From contig NC_054742.1 in the NCBI RefSeq assembly GCF_018143015.1, positions 12,817,632 through 12,881,631 of the forward strand: a DNA stretch of 64,000 nt. Reading direction: 5' to 3'. The position numbers were made by a program, and so were the translations under genes. Below, piece after piece: positions 50,399 through 61,749 of this stretch (the stretch's first letter is position 1; every line of letters starts with the position of its first letter). This DNA comes from Lytechinus variegatus (lineage: Eukaryota; Echinodermata; Echinoidea; Temnopleuroida; Toxopneustidae). The notes beneath the pieces are model-generated. The model searched no databases and was not told where the DNA came from. It saw only the letters and a list, made by a program, of their open reading frames with translations.

Positions 50399-50438
50399 AC
50401 AATTGAACACTACATTTTACAATGTAGTGTTCAATTGT
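50399..50438. repeat. Perfect hairpin, 18-bp stem with 4-nt loop
   Basis: ACAATTGAACACTACATT, loop TTAC, then the exact reverse complement. No related copy was noticed nearby. It could be a palindromic repeat core or an RNA hairpin; function unknown. Confidence 0.85.
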
Positions 50439-50676
50439 TTATTTCTCTGTATGAATTGCACTGTCCCGTAGGGTGTATTTTCATTCGCCAGAGATCTTCA
50501 TTTAGTCCAATATGACCTAATCAGTCAACAAAATATCTTTTCTCATGCTAGTTCTAATGAGCAAGTCGGTGTTTGTAAGACTGACTTTTGGATTAATTTA
50601 TAGTGGGTGTTAGGGGAGTTTTGCCATCTGGACTGACATTGATTAAAAGAAATTATCTTTCAAATATTATTCACTT

Positions 50677-52316
50677 CGGCAATTCCACAGGTTGGTGGAC
50701 ATGAGCTTAAAAATTCAAATTCAATATTTTCTTGAATTTTTTAATACTTTAAGTCCTTCATACATGATAGTTTCAGGAACAAGAAATAAAAAGTTTATTT
50801 TCATATGTATACTTTGGGAAAAAATGGTCAAAAGTTGTGCCTTCCATTTTGTACCAAAATACAAGAAAAATAGTGAAAAATGAAATATGCCTTATTACCA
50901 TTTTGTTATTGCAACAACATACCACTTTATATATTTCTGAAGTTTAGAAGGGTCAAATTACTTAAAATACACAACAGCTTTTCAAGTAAATTTGTAGTAC
51001 TCATTCAAAACTGAATATTGCAACCTGTTGAGGTGATGTAACGTGAGTAACCGAAAAAAATGACTTTGTTTTCTGAGAGAAAAATTCTTCACAGTTAATT
51101 GGTGGGATTTTAAATTCTCTTCCTTCAAACAATCTTTGACACAGTGATGACTATCAAAATCATTAAAAAGTACAATTTTTTATAAAAATGATGAAGAAAA
51201 ACTGTAACGTGAGTAACTTTGTAACGTGAGTAACCATCAGGTAATGTAACCAGTAAAATTATTCAGTTAGGTAACATTTTCTGTGGGATGTCAAGTTTTA
51301 AGTCTCATGGTGAGTTGTGAAGTTATTTTTGATTAATTAAAAGCAAAATGAGGGTACACCTCTTTGATGTGACTCTTTGTTCATCAAAATATCAGTAGTC
51401 ATACAATCACACAAAAAAATGAATATTAGTAGAAGTATTCACAATGCTAGAGTGCATAAGGCTTGGTTTTGATTAACCAAACTTCCGAGTGTTCGAAGAG
51501 TGTTCGAACAACACATTGAATGCCCTTTATACCTGTAACCCTATCTAGACCGGGGTATTTTGGGAGTTGATATGGCCCGGGGAGGGGGGGGGGGTGGGGG
51601 CCTCCCAGGCCCTTCTTGAGATCTCGGCCATTGGCCGCACGATCACGCCGAAAATTTGCGTGCAGGTTGTCTTGGACATAATCTACAATACTATACAGTA
51701 ATTTATTTCATGCAAATTAGTACTAAGCGATTATGCTAATTTATGCATAATTAGTAAGCAAATCATACTTTCCCTCCTACACCCTAATAAAGCTCCAATT
51801 GTTCCAATTTTTGGTATAAAATCTCTTTTTGATGTTCCTAGCAATGAATTTTACACACATTATTGAATTTTTAATGACATGTGTGTTGTTAACCATACAT
51901 GGACAAAATGTAACGTGAGTAACCGTAACGTGAGTAACCACATTATCTGCACCCCAAGTAAAAACCATGTGTTCTTTATTTTTTTAATTATATACAAAGT
52001 TTGTCTCCCTAATATACTTCTTTGAAATGGATATAATCAACTTTCATAAAAGCCTTGCATGAGGAGACTTTTCACTTATGTCGACTTTTCATTTCATGCA
52101 TGTCCAAATCATGTAACGTGAGTAACCGACACATTCCAAAGATTTGCCAGGAGCATAATAAAATTTCCCAAGTTTTTTTTTATACAAAGGATAGTCAGAC
52201 TGTGTACTTTGTTGTGATAAGAAGATGTTAAGTTCCTATCAATAATAATGGAGTTACAGGTCCAAGTATGAGTCAAGGTGTCTCCAAATGTAACGTGAGT
52301 AACCGTGGAATAGCCC
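50677..52316. mobile_element. 1.6-kb transposon with GGGCAATTCCA-type ends and seven GTAACGTGAGTAACC repeats
   Basis: Left CGGCAATTCCAC (50677) and right GTGGAATAGCCC (to 52316) are inverted ends, flanked by the 4-bp duplication ACTT (50673-50676 and 52317-52320). The 15-mer GTAACGTGAGTAACC lies at 51038, 51204 (one change), 51221, 51910, 51925, 52113 and 52290, all on plus, the last against the right end. A GC-richer segment at about 51535-51670 may be a nested insert. No transposase seen. Confidence 0.82.
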
Positions 52317-52373
52317 ACTTCAGAAGTACATAAGTAATTTGTTATTTCTATGGATTTGTTGAGAGCTGCTTTA

Positions 52374-52544
52374 AGGCCTGGTCACACCGCCTGAGCGTTG
52401 TTGGAGTGGAGAGAAAAAAATAATCACCGCTCGCTACTGTTCACCATTTTCAATTTTTTTGTTGTTGATTTTTTCCCCAAGTTTGTGAGCGAAATTCAAC
52501 CCTCTCTCCCTACCACAACGCTCGGGCGGTGTGTGACCAGGCCT
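52374..52544. mobile_element. 171-bp Harbinger-like MITE (TSD TTA)
   Basis: Inverted ends AGGCCTGGTCACACCGCC and GGCGGTGTGTGACCAGGCCT, then CAACGCTC/GAGCGTTG, flanked by TTA (52371-52373 and 52545-52547). Sits 57 bp right of the 50677-52316 element. Confidence 0.85.
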
Positions 52545-53593
52545 TTACCATGAAAATCGGCAGGTTCATTTCCCATTATTCCACAGTGAGAGGGGATCCA
52601 CATCAATATTTTTCAATTTTAGATGGGACAAACTTAGTAGTATTTCCGAAATGAAATTTTCTTCGTTATTCTTTAATGCCAGTAAAGCACTTAAGGAGTC
52701 TGTGAAAATAACAGTACCTACATAGAGGTACTACATACCCCAACAATGGGTCCAATTAAATGAGGTGTGTGGGGTGGTAACCCAATGAAAGTAAAGGTAT
52801 AGCCGATGTCCTTGACATTTAATATATCGTTGTACTTGTTTAGGGGGTCAATTCAGGGAATATTTGTCAAGGGTAGACCTACCGTTTGTTTCCAATACGT
52901 GTTAAGGGTAGGGATTCACATGCCAATACTTGTTAAGAGGTGCATTTTCAGAACATGGAAAACACTTGTTTGATAGGCCTCTCTATCAATTCTATAACAA
53001 GCTTCTTAAAATCCCATTTTCATTAGTTTGTAAAAAAAAATTATCGCATTAATATTAAAAAATGTATTACCCCATGAGTCCTATCTATAGGGCACATGAG
53101 AGTAATTCAACCGCGCGCAAAGCATGCCGGACAGGCGTAAGTAAAGATCACATGACTTTACTGATTAAAATAATTCATTAAAAATAGATCAAATGTTTTT
53201 ATATCAAAAGAAAAACGATAGACATAATGCTATGTTCATACTCTTTCATAATCAAGGTGCTTGGGAAGGCTAGACTGCATTTTTTTATTTCATTTTAATC
53301 ATTATTACCCACAATGCAGTTCTGGTTTTTCTGGCGATGAACTGGCCGAAATTATGGTTAGTCTTATTTCAGGCCATTTAACTTTTGATTGAGCTGGTCA
53401 AGTACCTGATTAACATATCAAGTCTTAATGTACTGTTAATTGTGACTTATGTCAGTGAATTAAAGCAAAATCTATCGAGGGATTGATTTTTAATGATTTT
53501 TTGATGAGCTATGATATAACACGTGAGTGAATGGGGGTCTGTAATACTCATGTGTGCCCTATATCGCGACTACACTTCTCCACTGTCGTTGCT

Positions 53594-53833
53594 ATGGCTG
53601 GGCGTCGTCTGCTAGAAATCGGTGGTGAGAATGCTTCAAACAGTTTCATGCAAAGTGATAGGTTATGTTTAACATTTGATAAGTATGTAACTCGGCATTT
53701 AGTGCATGCATTTATCGACTACGCTGCTGAGATGACGCTTTCAAATGTATATTCAATGCTTATCATTTATCATGCAGAAATGCGAGTTTCTACTGCCAAT
53801 AGGAGATCTGGTTGGTTTGAGAGTGTGAAATGA
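53594..53833 (+). CDS. Unrecognised 79-codon frame in X segment, copy 1
   Basis: ATG at 53594 opens MAGRRLLEIGGENASNSFMQ.. and runs to VSTANRRSGWFESVK before TGA. The same frame is intact in the second X copy. I recognise no family. The copies are too similar for conservation to mean selection, and an upstream extension into the MITE would be artefactual. Could be a gene fragment captured between two MITEs. Confidence 0.25.
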   Translation: MAGRRLLEIGGENASNSFMQSDRLCLTFDKYVTRHLVHAFIDYAAEMTLSNVYSMLIIYHAEMRVSTANRRSGWFESVK

Positions 53834-55060
53834 AACAAGTACTAGTAGGAACTTCAAAATGATGAATAACTTCTAATTATCATCAGGATTCCTATTTTCA
53901 ATATTTAGAGCACGCAGAGAAAGAAAGATGAACAAAACATTAAAATACATAAACTTGTCACAGTCAGATGTAACACATCATAGATTGCGCACTTGAATAC
54001 TATTCACTTCGTTGAAAGCTACAGGAGGGGGGGGGGGTGCTGAGTCGGGGTACATACCCCCATCCTCCTGGCTTGTAAGCAGGGCGGGGTTGATGCCTAT
54101 AACACCCCCCCCCCCCCTTCTTCCTCCAAATTAACTGTTATAATAGGGAAGAGAGGCGAAATGAGCAAAAGAAATGCTTACAATCTTTGTTTGTTATCAA
54201 TTTTCTTTTATTTACTTTGTTTATTCTTATGCGAATACATAGGTAATAAATCACCTCGAACGAAATTAAACATGTAAACAAGAAGTTGTAAATCCACACA
54301 ATACATATTTAGCCCATTGAAGGACATCAAGCAAGTAGAACTTGTAGCTGCAATACCATAGGAAGCGCACAAAATATAGGAATGGAACACTGCATTTTTA
54401 CATTAAATTGAGGGGTGTCTAATGAGACGTTTTCTTTTCTTTTACACGTTTAGTCAGATTAGGTATTGAATGCAAGGTATCAATCTCTTCAGGAGAACTC
54501 ACTCTTTCTTTTGAGACCAAAATTTTCAACTTTTCGTCATTTGACCCACAGTATAGGGCACATGAGAGTAATTCAACCGCGCGCAAAGCATGCCGGACAG
54601 GCGTAAGTAAAGATCACATGACTTTATTGATTAAAATAATTCATTAAAAATAGATCAAATGTTTTTATATCAAAAGAAAAACGATAGACATAATGCTATG
54701 TTCATACTCTTCCATAATCAAGGTGCTTGGGAAGGCTAGACTGCATTTTTGTATTTCATTTTAATCATTATTACCCACAATGCAGTTCTGGTTTTTCTGG
54801 CGATGAACTGGCCGAAATTATGGTTAGTCTTATTTCAGGCCATTTAACTTTTGATTGAGCTGGTCAAGTACCTGATTAACATATCAAGTCTTAATGTACT
54901 GTTAATTGTGACTTATGTCAGTGAATTAAAGCAAAATCTATCGAGGGATTGATTTTTAATGATTTTTTTGATGAGCTATGATATAACACGTGAGTGAATG
55001 GGGGTCTGTAATACTCATGTGTGCCCTATATCGCGACTACACTTCTCCACTGTCGTTGCT

Positions 55061-55300
55061 ATGGCTGGGCGTCGTCTGCTAGAAATCGGTGGTGAGAATG
55101 CTTCAAACAGTTTCATGCAAAGTGATAGGTTATGTTTAACATTTGATAAGTATGTAACTCGGCATTTAGTGCATGCATTTATCGACTACGCTGCTGAAAT
55201 GACGCTTTCAAATGTATATTCAATGCTTATCATTTATCATGCAGAAATGCGAGTTTCTACTGCCAATAGGAGATCTGGTTGGTTTGAGAGTGTGAAATGA
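55061..55300 (+). CDS. Unrecognised 79-codon frame in X segment, copy 2
   Basis: Second copy of the frame at 53594-53833, with the same predicted residues. Its status depends on the same question: whether X is a captured exon or chance open sequence. Confidence 0.25.
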   Translation: MAGRRLLEIGGENASNSFMQSDRLCLTFDKYVTRHLVHAFIDYAAEMTLSNVYSMLIIYHAEMRVSTANRRSGWFESVK

Positions 55301-57035
55301 AACAAGTACTAGTAGGAACTTCAAAATGATGAATAACTTCTAATTATCATCAGGATTCCTATTTTCAATATTTAGAGCACGCAGAGAAAGAAAGATGAAC
55401 AAAACATTAAAATACATAAACTTGTCACAGTCAGATGTAACACATCATAGATTGCGCACTTGAATACTATTCACTTCGTTGAAAGCTACAGGAGGGGGGG
55501 GGGGGGTGCTGAGTCGGGGTACATACCCCCATCCTCCTGGCTTGTAAGCAGGGCGGGGTTGATGCCTATAACACCCCCCCCCCTTCTTCCTCCAAATTAA
55601 CTGTTATAATAGGGAAGAGAGGCGAAATGAGCAAAAGAAATGCTTACAATCTTTGTTTGTTATCAATTTTCTTTTATTTACTTTGTTTATTCTTATGCGA
55701 ATACATAGGTAATAAATCACCTCGAACGAAATTAAACATGTAAACAAGAAGTTGTAAATCCACACAATACATATTTAGCCCACTGAAGGACATCAAGCAA
55801 GTAGAACTTGTAGCTGCAATACCATAGGAAGCGCACAAAATATAGGAATGGAACACTGCATTTTTACATTAAATTGAGGGGTGTCTAATGAGACGTTTTC
55901 TTTTCTTTTACACGTTTAGTCAGATTAGGTATTGAATGCAAGGTATCAATCTCTTCAGGAGAACTCACTCTTTCTTTTGAGACCAAAATTTTCAACTTTT
56001 CGTCATTTGACCCACAGTATAGGGCACATGAGAGTAATTCAACCGCGCGCAAAGCATGCCGGACAGGCGTAAGTAAAGATCACATGACTTTATTGATTAA
56101 AATAATTCATTAAAAATAGATCAAATGTTTTTATATCAAAAGAAAAACGATAGACATAATGCTATGTTCGTACTCTTTCATAATCAAGGTGCTTGGGAAG
56201 GCTAGACTGCATTTTTGTATTTCATTTTAATCATTATTACCCACAATGCAGTTCTGGTTTTTCTGGCGATGAACTGGCCGAAATTATGGTTAGTCTTATT
56301 TCAGGCCATTTAACTTTTGATTGAGCTGGTCAAGTACCTGATTAACATATCAAGTCTTAATGTACTGTTAATTGTGACTAATGTCAGTGAATTAAAGCAA
56401 AATCTATCGAGGGATTGATTTTTAATGATTTTTTGATGAGCTATGATATAACACGTGAGTGAATGGGGGTCTGTAATACTCATGTGTCCCCTATAACCAC
56501 AAAATGCATGTCCACTTTTCAAGCCCTAATAATCAACAAATTCCATGCTATCATTAAAGCATACTAGATTAATAAATAAGAAATAACATTTCCATGATTT
56601 CCTGATAACTAAATAGGCCCTTTTTCATAATGGAAAATCGACTAGGTTATCTCGCTCTTAGGAATAATAGGAAGATACTCGTGCTGCAAGCTGGCCTTAC
56701 TGATCTTTATGAGTAAAACATGTACATGTATACAGAATGTCCAGATTCTATGTCTAAATCTAAAACAGGTACACACATGTTTATTGATATAGGCATCTTG
56801 TTCTTTATTTAAAATGTGCTCAAGTTATCCAGTTTCAAATCAGAATATCAATAATTTTGTGCTCGCGCTTCATGCTTGTATTATTGATGTAGGAAGATAC
56901 CCAATTACCCATCCTTTTCAAGATTTACAAAACATAAATAGAGTGGCCTGTTTGTAGGTCTAAAATCTAAATTGTCTTCCACTCGCATCAATTGTTTACA
57001 TACCTATCCCTTTCATGATTACGAAAAGTGTTCAT

Positions 57036-57800
57036 CAGTGGCGTACCCCCCCTATAAACATTTGGCGGAGCAAAAAAAGGGGGGAGAATGAAAAAAAAGG
57101 GTAAGGTAAACAGAGAAGAAAGAGGAAAGAAAAAGAAGAGGAAAATAAGAGGAGGAAGACAAGTGAATTAAGTCAGGTGACAGTAGGACTTTGCGCTCGC
57201 ATCGCCTGTTCAATGAGATTCACATCTTACTCAATTTAGGCTGATATGGAGCTTAAAATATCAAGTTTTGAAGTCAATATACAAAATATATTTCAGCTTG
57301 GATATTGAGCTTATTAATTTTTATTTACAAATTGTTTTTTTCAAGCGCTCTGTAAAATATCTTTTTTTTTAGTGATTGTCAAATAGTAGGCCTATCAGCT
57401 AGCGCTTCTCTCTCGCATTTTGATTGATGAGTTATGCATACCTCTCTATCAATTCTATAACAAGCTACTTAAAATCACATTTTATTAGTTTGTAAAAAAT
57501 ATTTGGCTCGCGATTTGCGCTCGCATTAATGTTAAAAATACCCATTTGTCTTTATATCCAAACTACAAAAAGCTTGTCCAGTGCTCAAGCCCTAATATTC
57601 AACAAAGTCCACGCTATCATTAAAGCATAATAGATTAATAAATAAGAAAATAACATTTCCATGATTTCCTAAAACTAAATGGGCCCTTTTTCATAATGGA
57701 AAATCTTCAAGTTCATCTTGCGCTTAGGAATAATAGAAAGATACTCGCGCTTCAAGCTGGCATTACTGATCTTCATAAGTAAAACATGTATACAGAATGT
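57036..57800. mobile_element. Older repeat with hAT-like left end, uninterrupted copy
   Basis: Starts CAGTGGCGTACCCCCC (hAT-like). Its interior at 57441-57790 matches the two halves flanking the 53086-56495 array. Recurrent GCTCGC motifs. The right end is not defined. Confidence 0.5.
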
Positions 57801-57805
57801 CCAGG

Positions 57806-58030
57806 GGCGGTATTCTGAAAATTGTCTTTTCTTCATATTTTATCTTTTCTCAGAGATATGACATAATTGATATTCTGGTGGATGTCATAACTTTTGTCAC
57901 AAACATTGTCATAAATTTTGTCTCTTCTATTTAGCGCACACCAAAAATATGCGGCTTTAAATGCATGTAATTCTTTTATACACGCAAAAGATATGACAAA
58001 AGTTATGACAAGGTGAAAGGTACCGTTATA
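57806..58030. repeat. Repeat starting GGGGCGGTATTCTGAAAA
   Basis: The terminal-looking GGGCGGTATTCTGAA start and mirrored words (TTTTGTCATA / TATGACAAAA) suggest a MITE. The right boundary was not resolved. Confidence 0.35.
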
Positions 58031-58739
58031 AAAAGGGAATAAATAAAGAGAAAGAAGATTTTATACAAACAAGTATAGGCCTAAAATACGGAATAGGGAA
58101 TGTATTTGATATTTGGTAATAAAGAAATTAGAAAAGGAAAAGGGAAGTACAGAAACTTTGTACATAGGGGAAATATGACTATCATTTTTCTGTATTTTCT
58201 TTTATTATTAAGCATCAAATATTACTTAATTTTTGCTCTTTATTTTGACAGTTTATTGAGATTGCCAAGTCACGGTAGGTGCAGCAATGTTCAGGGATGA
58301 ATCAAACTTTCATTTCGACAATTAAAATAAGAATAGACACCTTTAGTATTTAAATTAATATTCTCTAATAGAATGAAATACAAAAAAAAATTGTCAGTGA
58401 GCGATGCCATCGTTTTCCCCATCAGTAAAATCTAAAATGTCAATACGGTACGGTACTTTTGTACATCAAATTTTTATAAAATTTTGGCTTTTTTTTTAAT
58501 ATAGTGTCTCTGGCATGCCGGGTCTCTGTGCCAATTTCAGTGAAAATGACAAGGATCTTATTTAAAGTGTGGAACGTCCTTAACGTTAAAATGATTCTAT
58601 TCAACATTTTTGTGGGAGAGCTCACTTCCACTTGTTGTGTACTGGACAACACAGCTAAGTTACGCTCGCAGATGGCGCCAGTCCTGTAAACATAATTCGG
58701 GCTTCGGGTGAGCAACAAAATTTTCATAAATATACTAAC

Positions 58740-58794
58740 CACTTGATCTTGGCCTGTCCTTCTTAGATGGCTTTGTACTCAGTCTACTGCTCAT
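58740..58794 (-). CDS. MYCBPAP: MYCBPAP alternative first exon 1g (most distal)
   Basis: ATG at 58794-58792 and 18 codons plus one base (MSSRLSTKPSKKDRPRSS), with donor G|gttagtat in phase 1, producing ...RSSDKLRKNRR. Small, basic and Ser-rich like 1a, 1c and 1d. A stop follows directly in the intron frame. It sits 25.6 kb upstream of the shared exon, next to the GC-richer region at 59.3-60.5 kb that may hold the distal promoter. Confidence 0.68.
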
Positions 58795-60547
58795 TTTCGC
58801 AATGATTCATCAAATGACTGAAAATAGTTAGTTAGTCGTTGTCTGATAAAATGGAAAAACAAAATACACTTCCGAGATCAGTTCAATCAATCGTTTCCAT
58901 GCAATGTCCATGCGCCTCATTACACAAGTTCGCATTGGTAGATACCAAATTTGATTTAAAAAAGTTCAAAGTTTTTCATTGCTTTTGAAGTCATAAATTA
59001 TATTTTACAACGAAAAAGAAAGAAAAATGCTAATTGTTTACTTGATGAATATCGATGATTCAAACAATGCAAGTTTCTGTTTATTTCTTTTTGCATGAAA
59101 TAAGCGGATAAATATTATATTGTGTGGAAGGCGACCTTTGACCCCTTATATTTCCGGAACTAGTAGTAGCAGACGACGGAATTATCACGTGGTAATTCAT
59201 GATCATGTTTGAATTCTTGTCTTTATTTTGAAGAATTGATCTTGAGGAATGTTCACAGATTGCTGCCAGTGGTTTGAAGGTCTTAATTTTGACGAGGTGC
59301 GGTTATCGGTGTTCTGAATACAGTAGAAATAAGTTAGACTCCAGTTTCGGCTCAACTGCCGTAATTCGGGCCCGTTACTTACTGGTTAGGGTCGCGACGC
59401 AGGCAGCTGAGCCTAGAGTTAGCGGCCTAGAGGCTAGGCTGAGCCTGAGCTGAGGAGCCTGCCCGGCCCGCGTCAGAGAAGCGCAGGGCCAGGGACGCAC
59501 ACCTTGCGGAGTATGGCAGTGTATCCTATTGCCGGACACTTTCATTTCAGTGCTTTAAAAAAGACAACTAGAGGAAATACAATCAAGAAAAATTATCACT
59601 TGCTATTCCAAATATTCTGAAAATCATGAATATGATGAAATTATTTTATATTTTCCAACCATTTTCTTTGCACCGCACTTGCCGCATACCCCTCCGCGAA
59701 AAACAATTATTTTCGTGCGTGACAAATTTATTGTAATTCCGGACGCGCGCCGGACGGGTGAAAATATTCTTGATTATAATGATGTAAGAAAGAATTGGTG
59801 TGATTTTTTTCGAGATTAATCATCTCATGAGTAAATTCTAAGTTTTTGTTTGCTTTCTTATAACCATTCTGATCAGATCTTTGTTATAAATTTGCGTTTG
59901 CTAACTAATTTCCTTTTTTTTAATTGCGCGTTCGATATTGCACTTCCAAGTGTTAATGATGCTCGTTCATATCGTAAGACTCAGTCATCAAGTTAAGTTC
60001 TATCGATGCGCTGTCGATCATTGATGGCTCTCCAACACGGTAAACCTCGCGCACGGCCGGGGTACCGGGAACATTGAGAACTAGCCGTCAACGATTTAAT
60101 CGATGGACCGTACGAGATTGAAATTCGGCAAATCAGGTCCGTATTTCAATCAGAAAATAGATCAATTGGGATCAATTGTTAATGCCAAAACTGTGTTATT
60201 TCAAGCATTTTCTGTCATTTTTAGAGAAAAATAAGGTAAAAGTTATATTTTCGCCTTGTTTTTGCAATCTCGTTCTTTGAATTGATCTGTGATATTGAAC
60301 TGCGGAAGTCTTACGGTACGAAATTGATTTCCTACGCAGTTATATGCGCGTCTGGAAATATGATAGTGTCCGGTAATACAATACGTCACTATGGCCTACC
60401 ATGCATGATACATGATCAGCTCGGCCAGCTTACCCGTCGGCCTTCGCTGAGCAGCAACGGTGCTGCAGGCAGCTGCGCTAGCTAGTTAGTAACCCAGGGA
60501 ACTCCAACCTGCAAACAAAGTCAACACTAACAGTCAGTAGCTTCATC
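58795..60547. other. Candidate distal promoter region, GC-richer
   Basis: 59,330-59,520 and 59,990-60,110 are clearly richer in G+C and CpG than the rest (GGCCCGCGTCAGAG, CTCGCGCACGGCC). They lie upstream of the most distal MYCBPAP first exon (58794). No exon of a rightward gene was recognised. Promoter function is inference from position and composition. Confidence 0.3.
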
Positions 60548-61590
60548 GGGGGGGGGGGGGGGGGCACTCGGTATATAATACATAATGGGGGGGAACCCCA
60601 TTTTTACACTCAAATTTCCGTTCCAAGCCAGGCAAGGCATAGCATTTTTGTCTTATGGAGAATAAGATTAAGAACAAAGAAAGCCGCTCCAAATCATAGC
60701 ATTTTCTTCTTATTGAGAAAAAAAAAAAAAATCCGCTCCAAAGCTTTGCATATTTTTCATTATGCTGTTGTGGTCGCATTGATCTGCTACAATGAGCTGT
60801 AATTTTGGTGAATAACTGCCGCAGAGCACTGTCTGACCCCCGGGGGGGGGGGGGGGGCACTCGACCAAAAAAGTGGTGGGGGTGTGCCGCGGGCGAGACA
60901 AAAAACTGGGGCCTTGGAGCGGGCTTATTGTAAAAAGGAGGGTCCTCGGAACTGGCTTCGGAACGACAAATGTTTGTGAAAACGGGGGTCCTTGGAATGG
61001 ATCGCCAGCGTGTGAGTGCGTATGCATCCCTATGGAACGGTCATGTGTGCATGATGCAGCTAGCGCGGCCTCCGCCGGCGGAGCTCTGCGGCCGCTTTTC
61101 ACCAAAATTGCAGCTCATTCAATGCGATCGGAGCGGCGTAAAGAAAAATATGCGAAGCTTTGGAGCGGATTTTTCTCTTCTTTTTTCTCGATAAAAAGAA
61201 AATGCTATGCCTTGGAGCGGCTTTCTTTGTTCTTTTTCTCAACAAGGAAAAAATGCTATGCCTTGGAACGGAAATTTGAGTGTGAAAATGGGGGTCCCCT
61301 CCGCGGCACATACCCACTATGCATTATATACTGAGTGCCCCCCCCGGGGTCTGACCATCGCTTCTATGCGAGCGCAACCCGTGCTAGCTGCATCATGCAT
61401 GCATGACCGTTCCATAGATGCATAAACGCACTCGCATGCTGGCGATCCGTTCCAAGGATCCCGTTTTCACGAACATTTGTAGTTCCGAGACCGTCCTTTT
61501 TACAATAAGGCCACTCCAAGGCCCCTGTTTTTTGTCTCGCCCGCGGCACACCCCTACCACTTTTTTGGTTGAGTACTCCCCCCCGGAAGC
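60548..61590. mobile_element. Poly-G-ended element on minus strand, split by a second copy
   Basis: 60548-60838 matches the right half, and 61349-61590 the left half, of the family in inverse orientation (GCGAGACAAAAAACAG read on minus, GGAACGGAAATTTGAG). Together they make one minus-strand element cut at its middle by the plus-strand copy at 60839-61348. Frames across this block are repeat-derived. Confidence 0.8.
60839..61348 (+). mobile_element. Poly-G-ended hAT-like element, copy B, 8-bp TSD
   Basis: Starts CCCGGGG (G run about 16-17) then GCACTCGACC, ends GAGTGC, a C run, GGG. Exactly flanked by GTCTGACC at 60831-60838 and 61349-61356, an 8-bp target duplication as for hAT. The two ends have G/C runs of different length. 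The interior contains repeated GGAGCGG and TGGAACGG words. No transposase frame. Confidence 0.85.
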
Positions 61591-61749
61591 TTCATCCAAT
61601 CCAACTCGATATTCATATTTCATGATGAATAGAGGTTTTTCCTAATTAATGAGCTGGATGCGGACCAAAATACCTCTTTTAATTTGGTCATTGCTGCTCT
61701 AATTTAAATATTGTTCAACTTGTAAGTATAGACCTAAGCTATGCCTGGC

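Larger units (their letters stand above)
53086..56495. mobile_element. Composite tandem array MITE-X-MITE-X-MITE (1,466-bp period)
   Basis: MITE copies (about 478 bp, ends TATAGGGCACATGAG and the inverse of TATAGGGCACACATGAG) at 53086-53563, 54552-55030 and 56018-56495 separate two near-identical X segments (53564-54551, 55031-56017). The start-to-start distance is 1,466 bp both times. The two full units differ at only a few positions. The array interrupts an older repeat (left part from about 52978, right part from 56496), of which an uninterrupted copy lies at about 57441-57790. Confidence 0.9.

Noticed and set aside
51038-52304. CRISPR-like array of GTAACGTGAGTAACC
   Set aside because: Spacing is irregular (1 to over 600 bp), the repeat is only 15 bp, the genome is eukaryotic, and the words lie within a bounded transposon.
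59330-60500. Gene on the plus strand in the GC-richer block
   Set aside because: No exon with convincing codon content or splice sites was found; treated as a possible promoter region only.
60543-61645. Several Pro- or Gly-rich open frames of 60-150 codons
   Set aside because: They run through poly-G/poly-C runs and inverted copies of one repeat; not genes.
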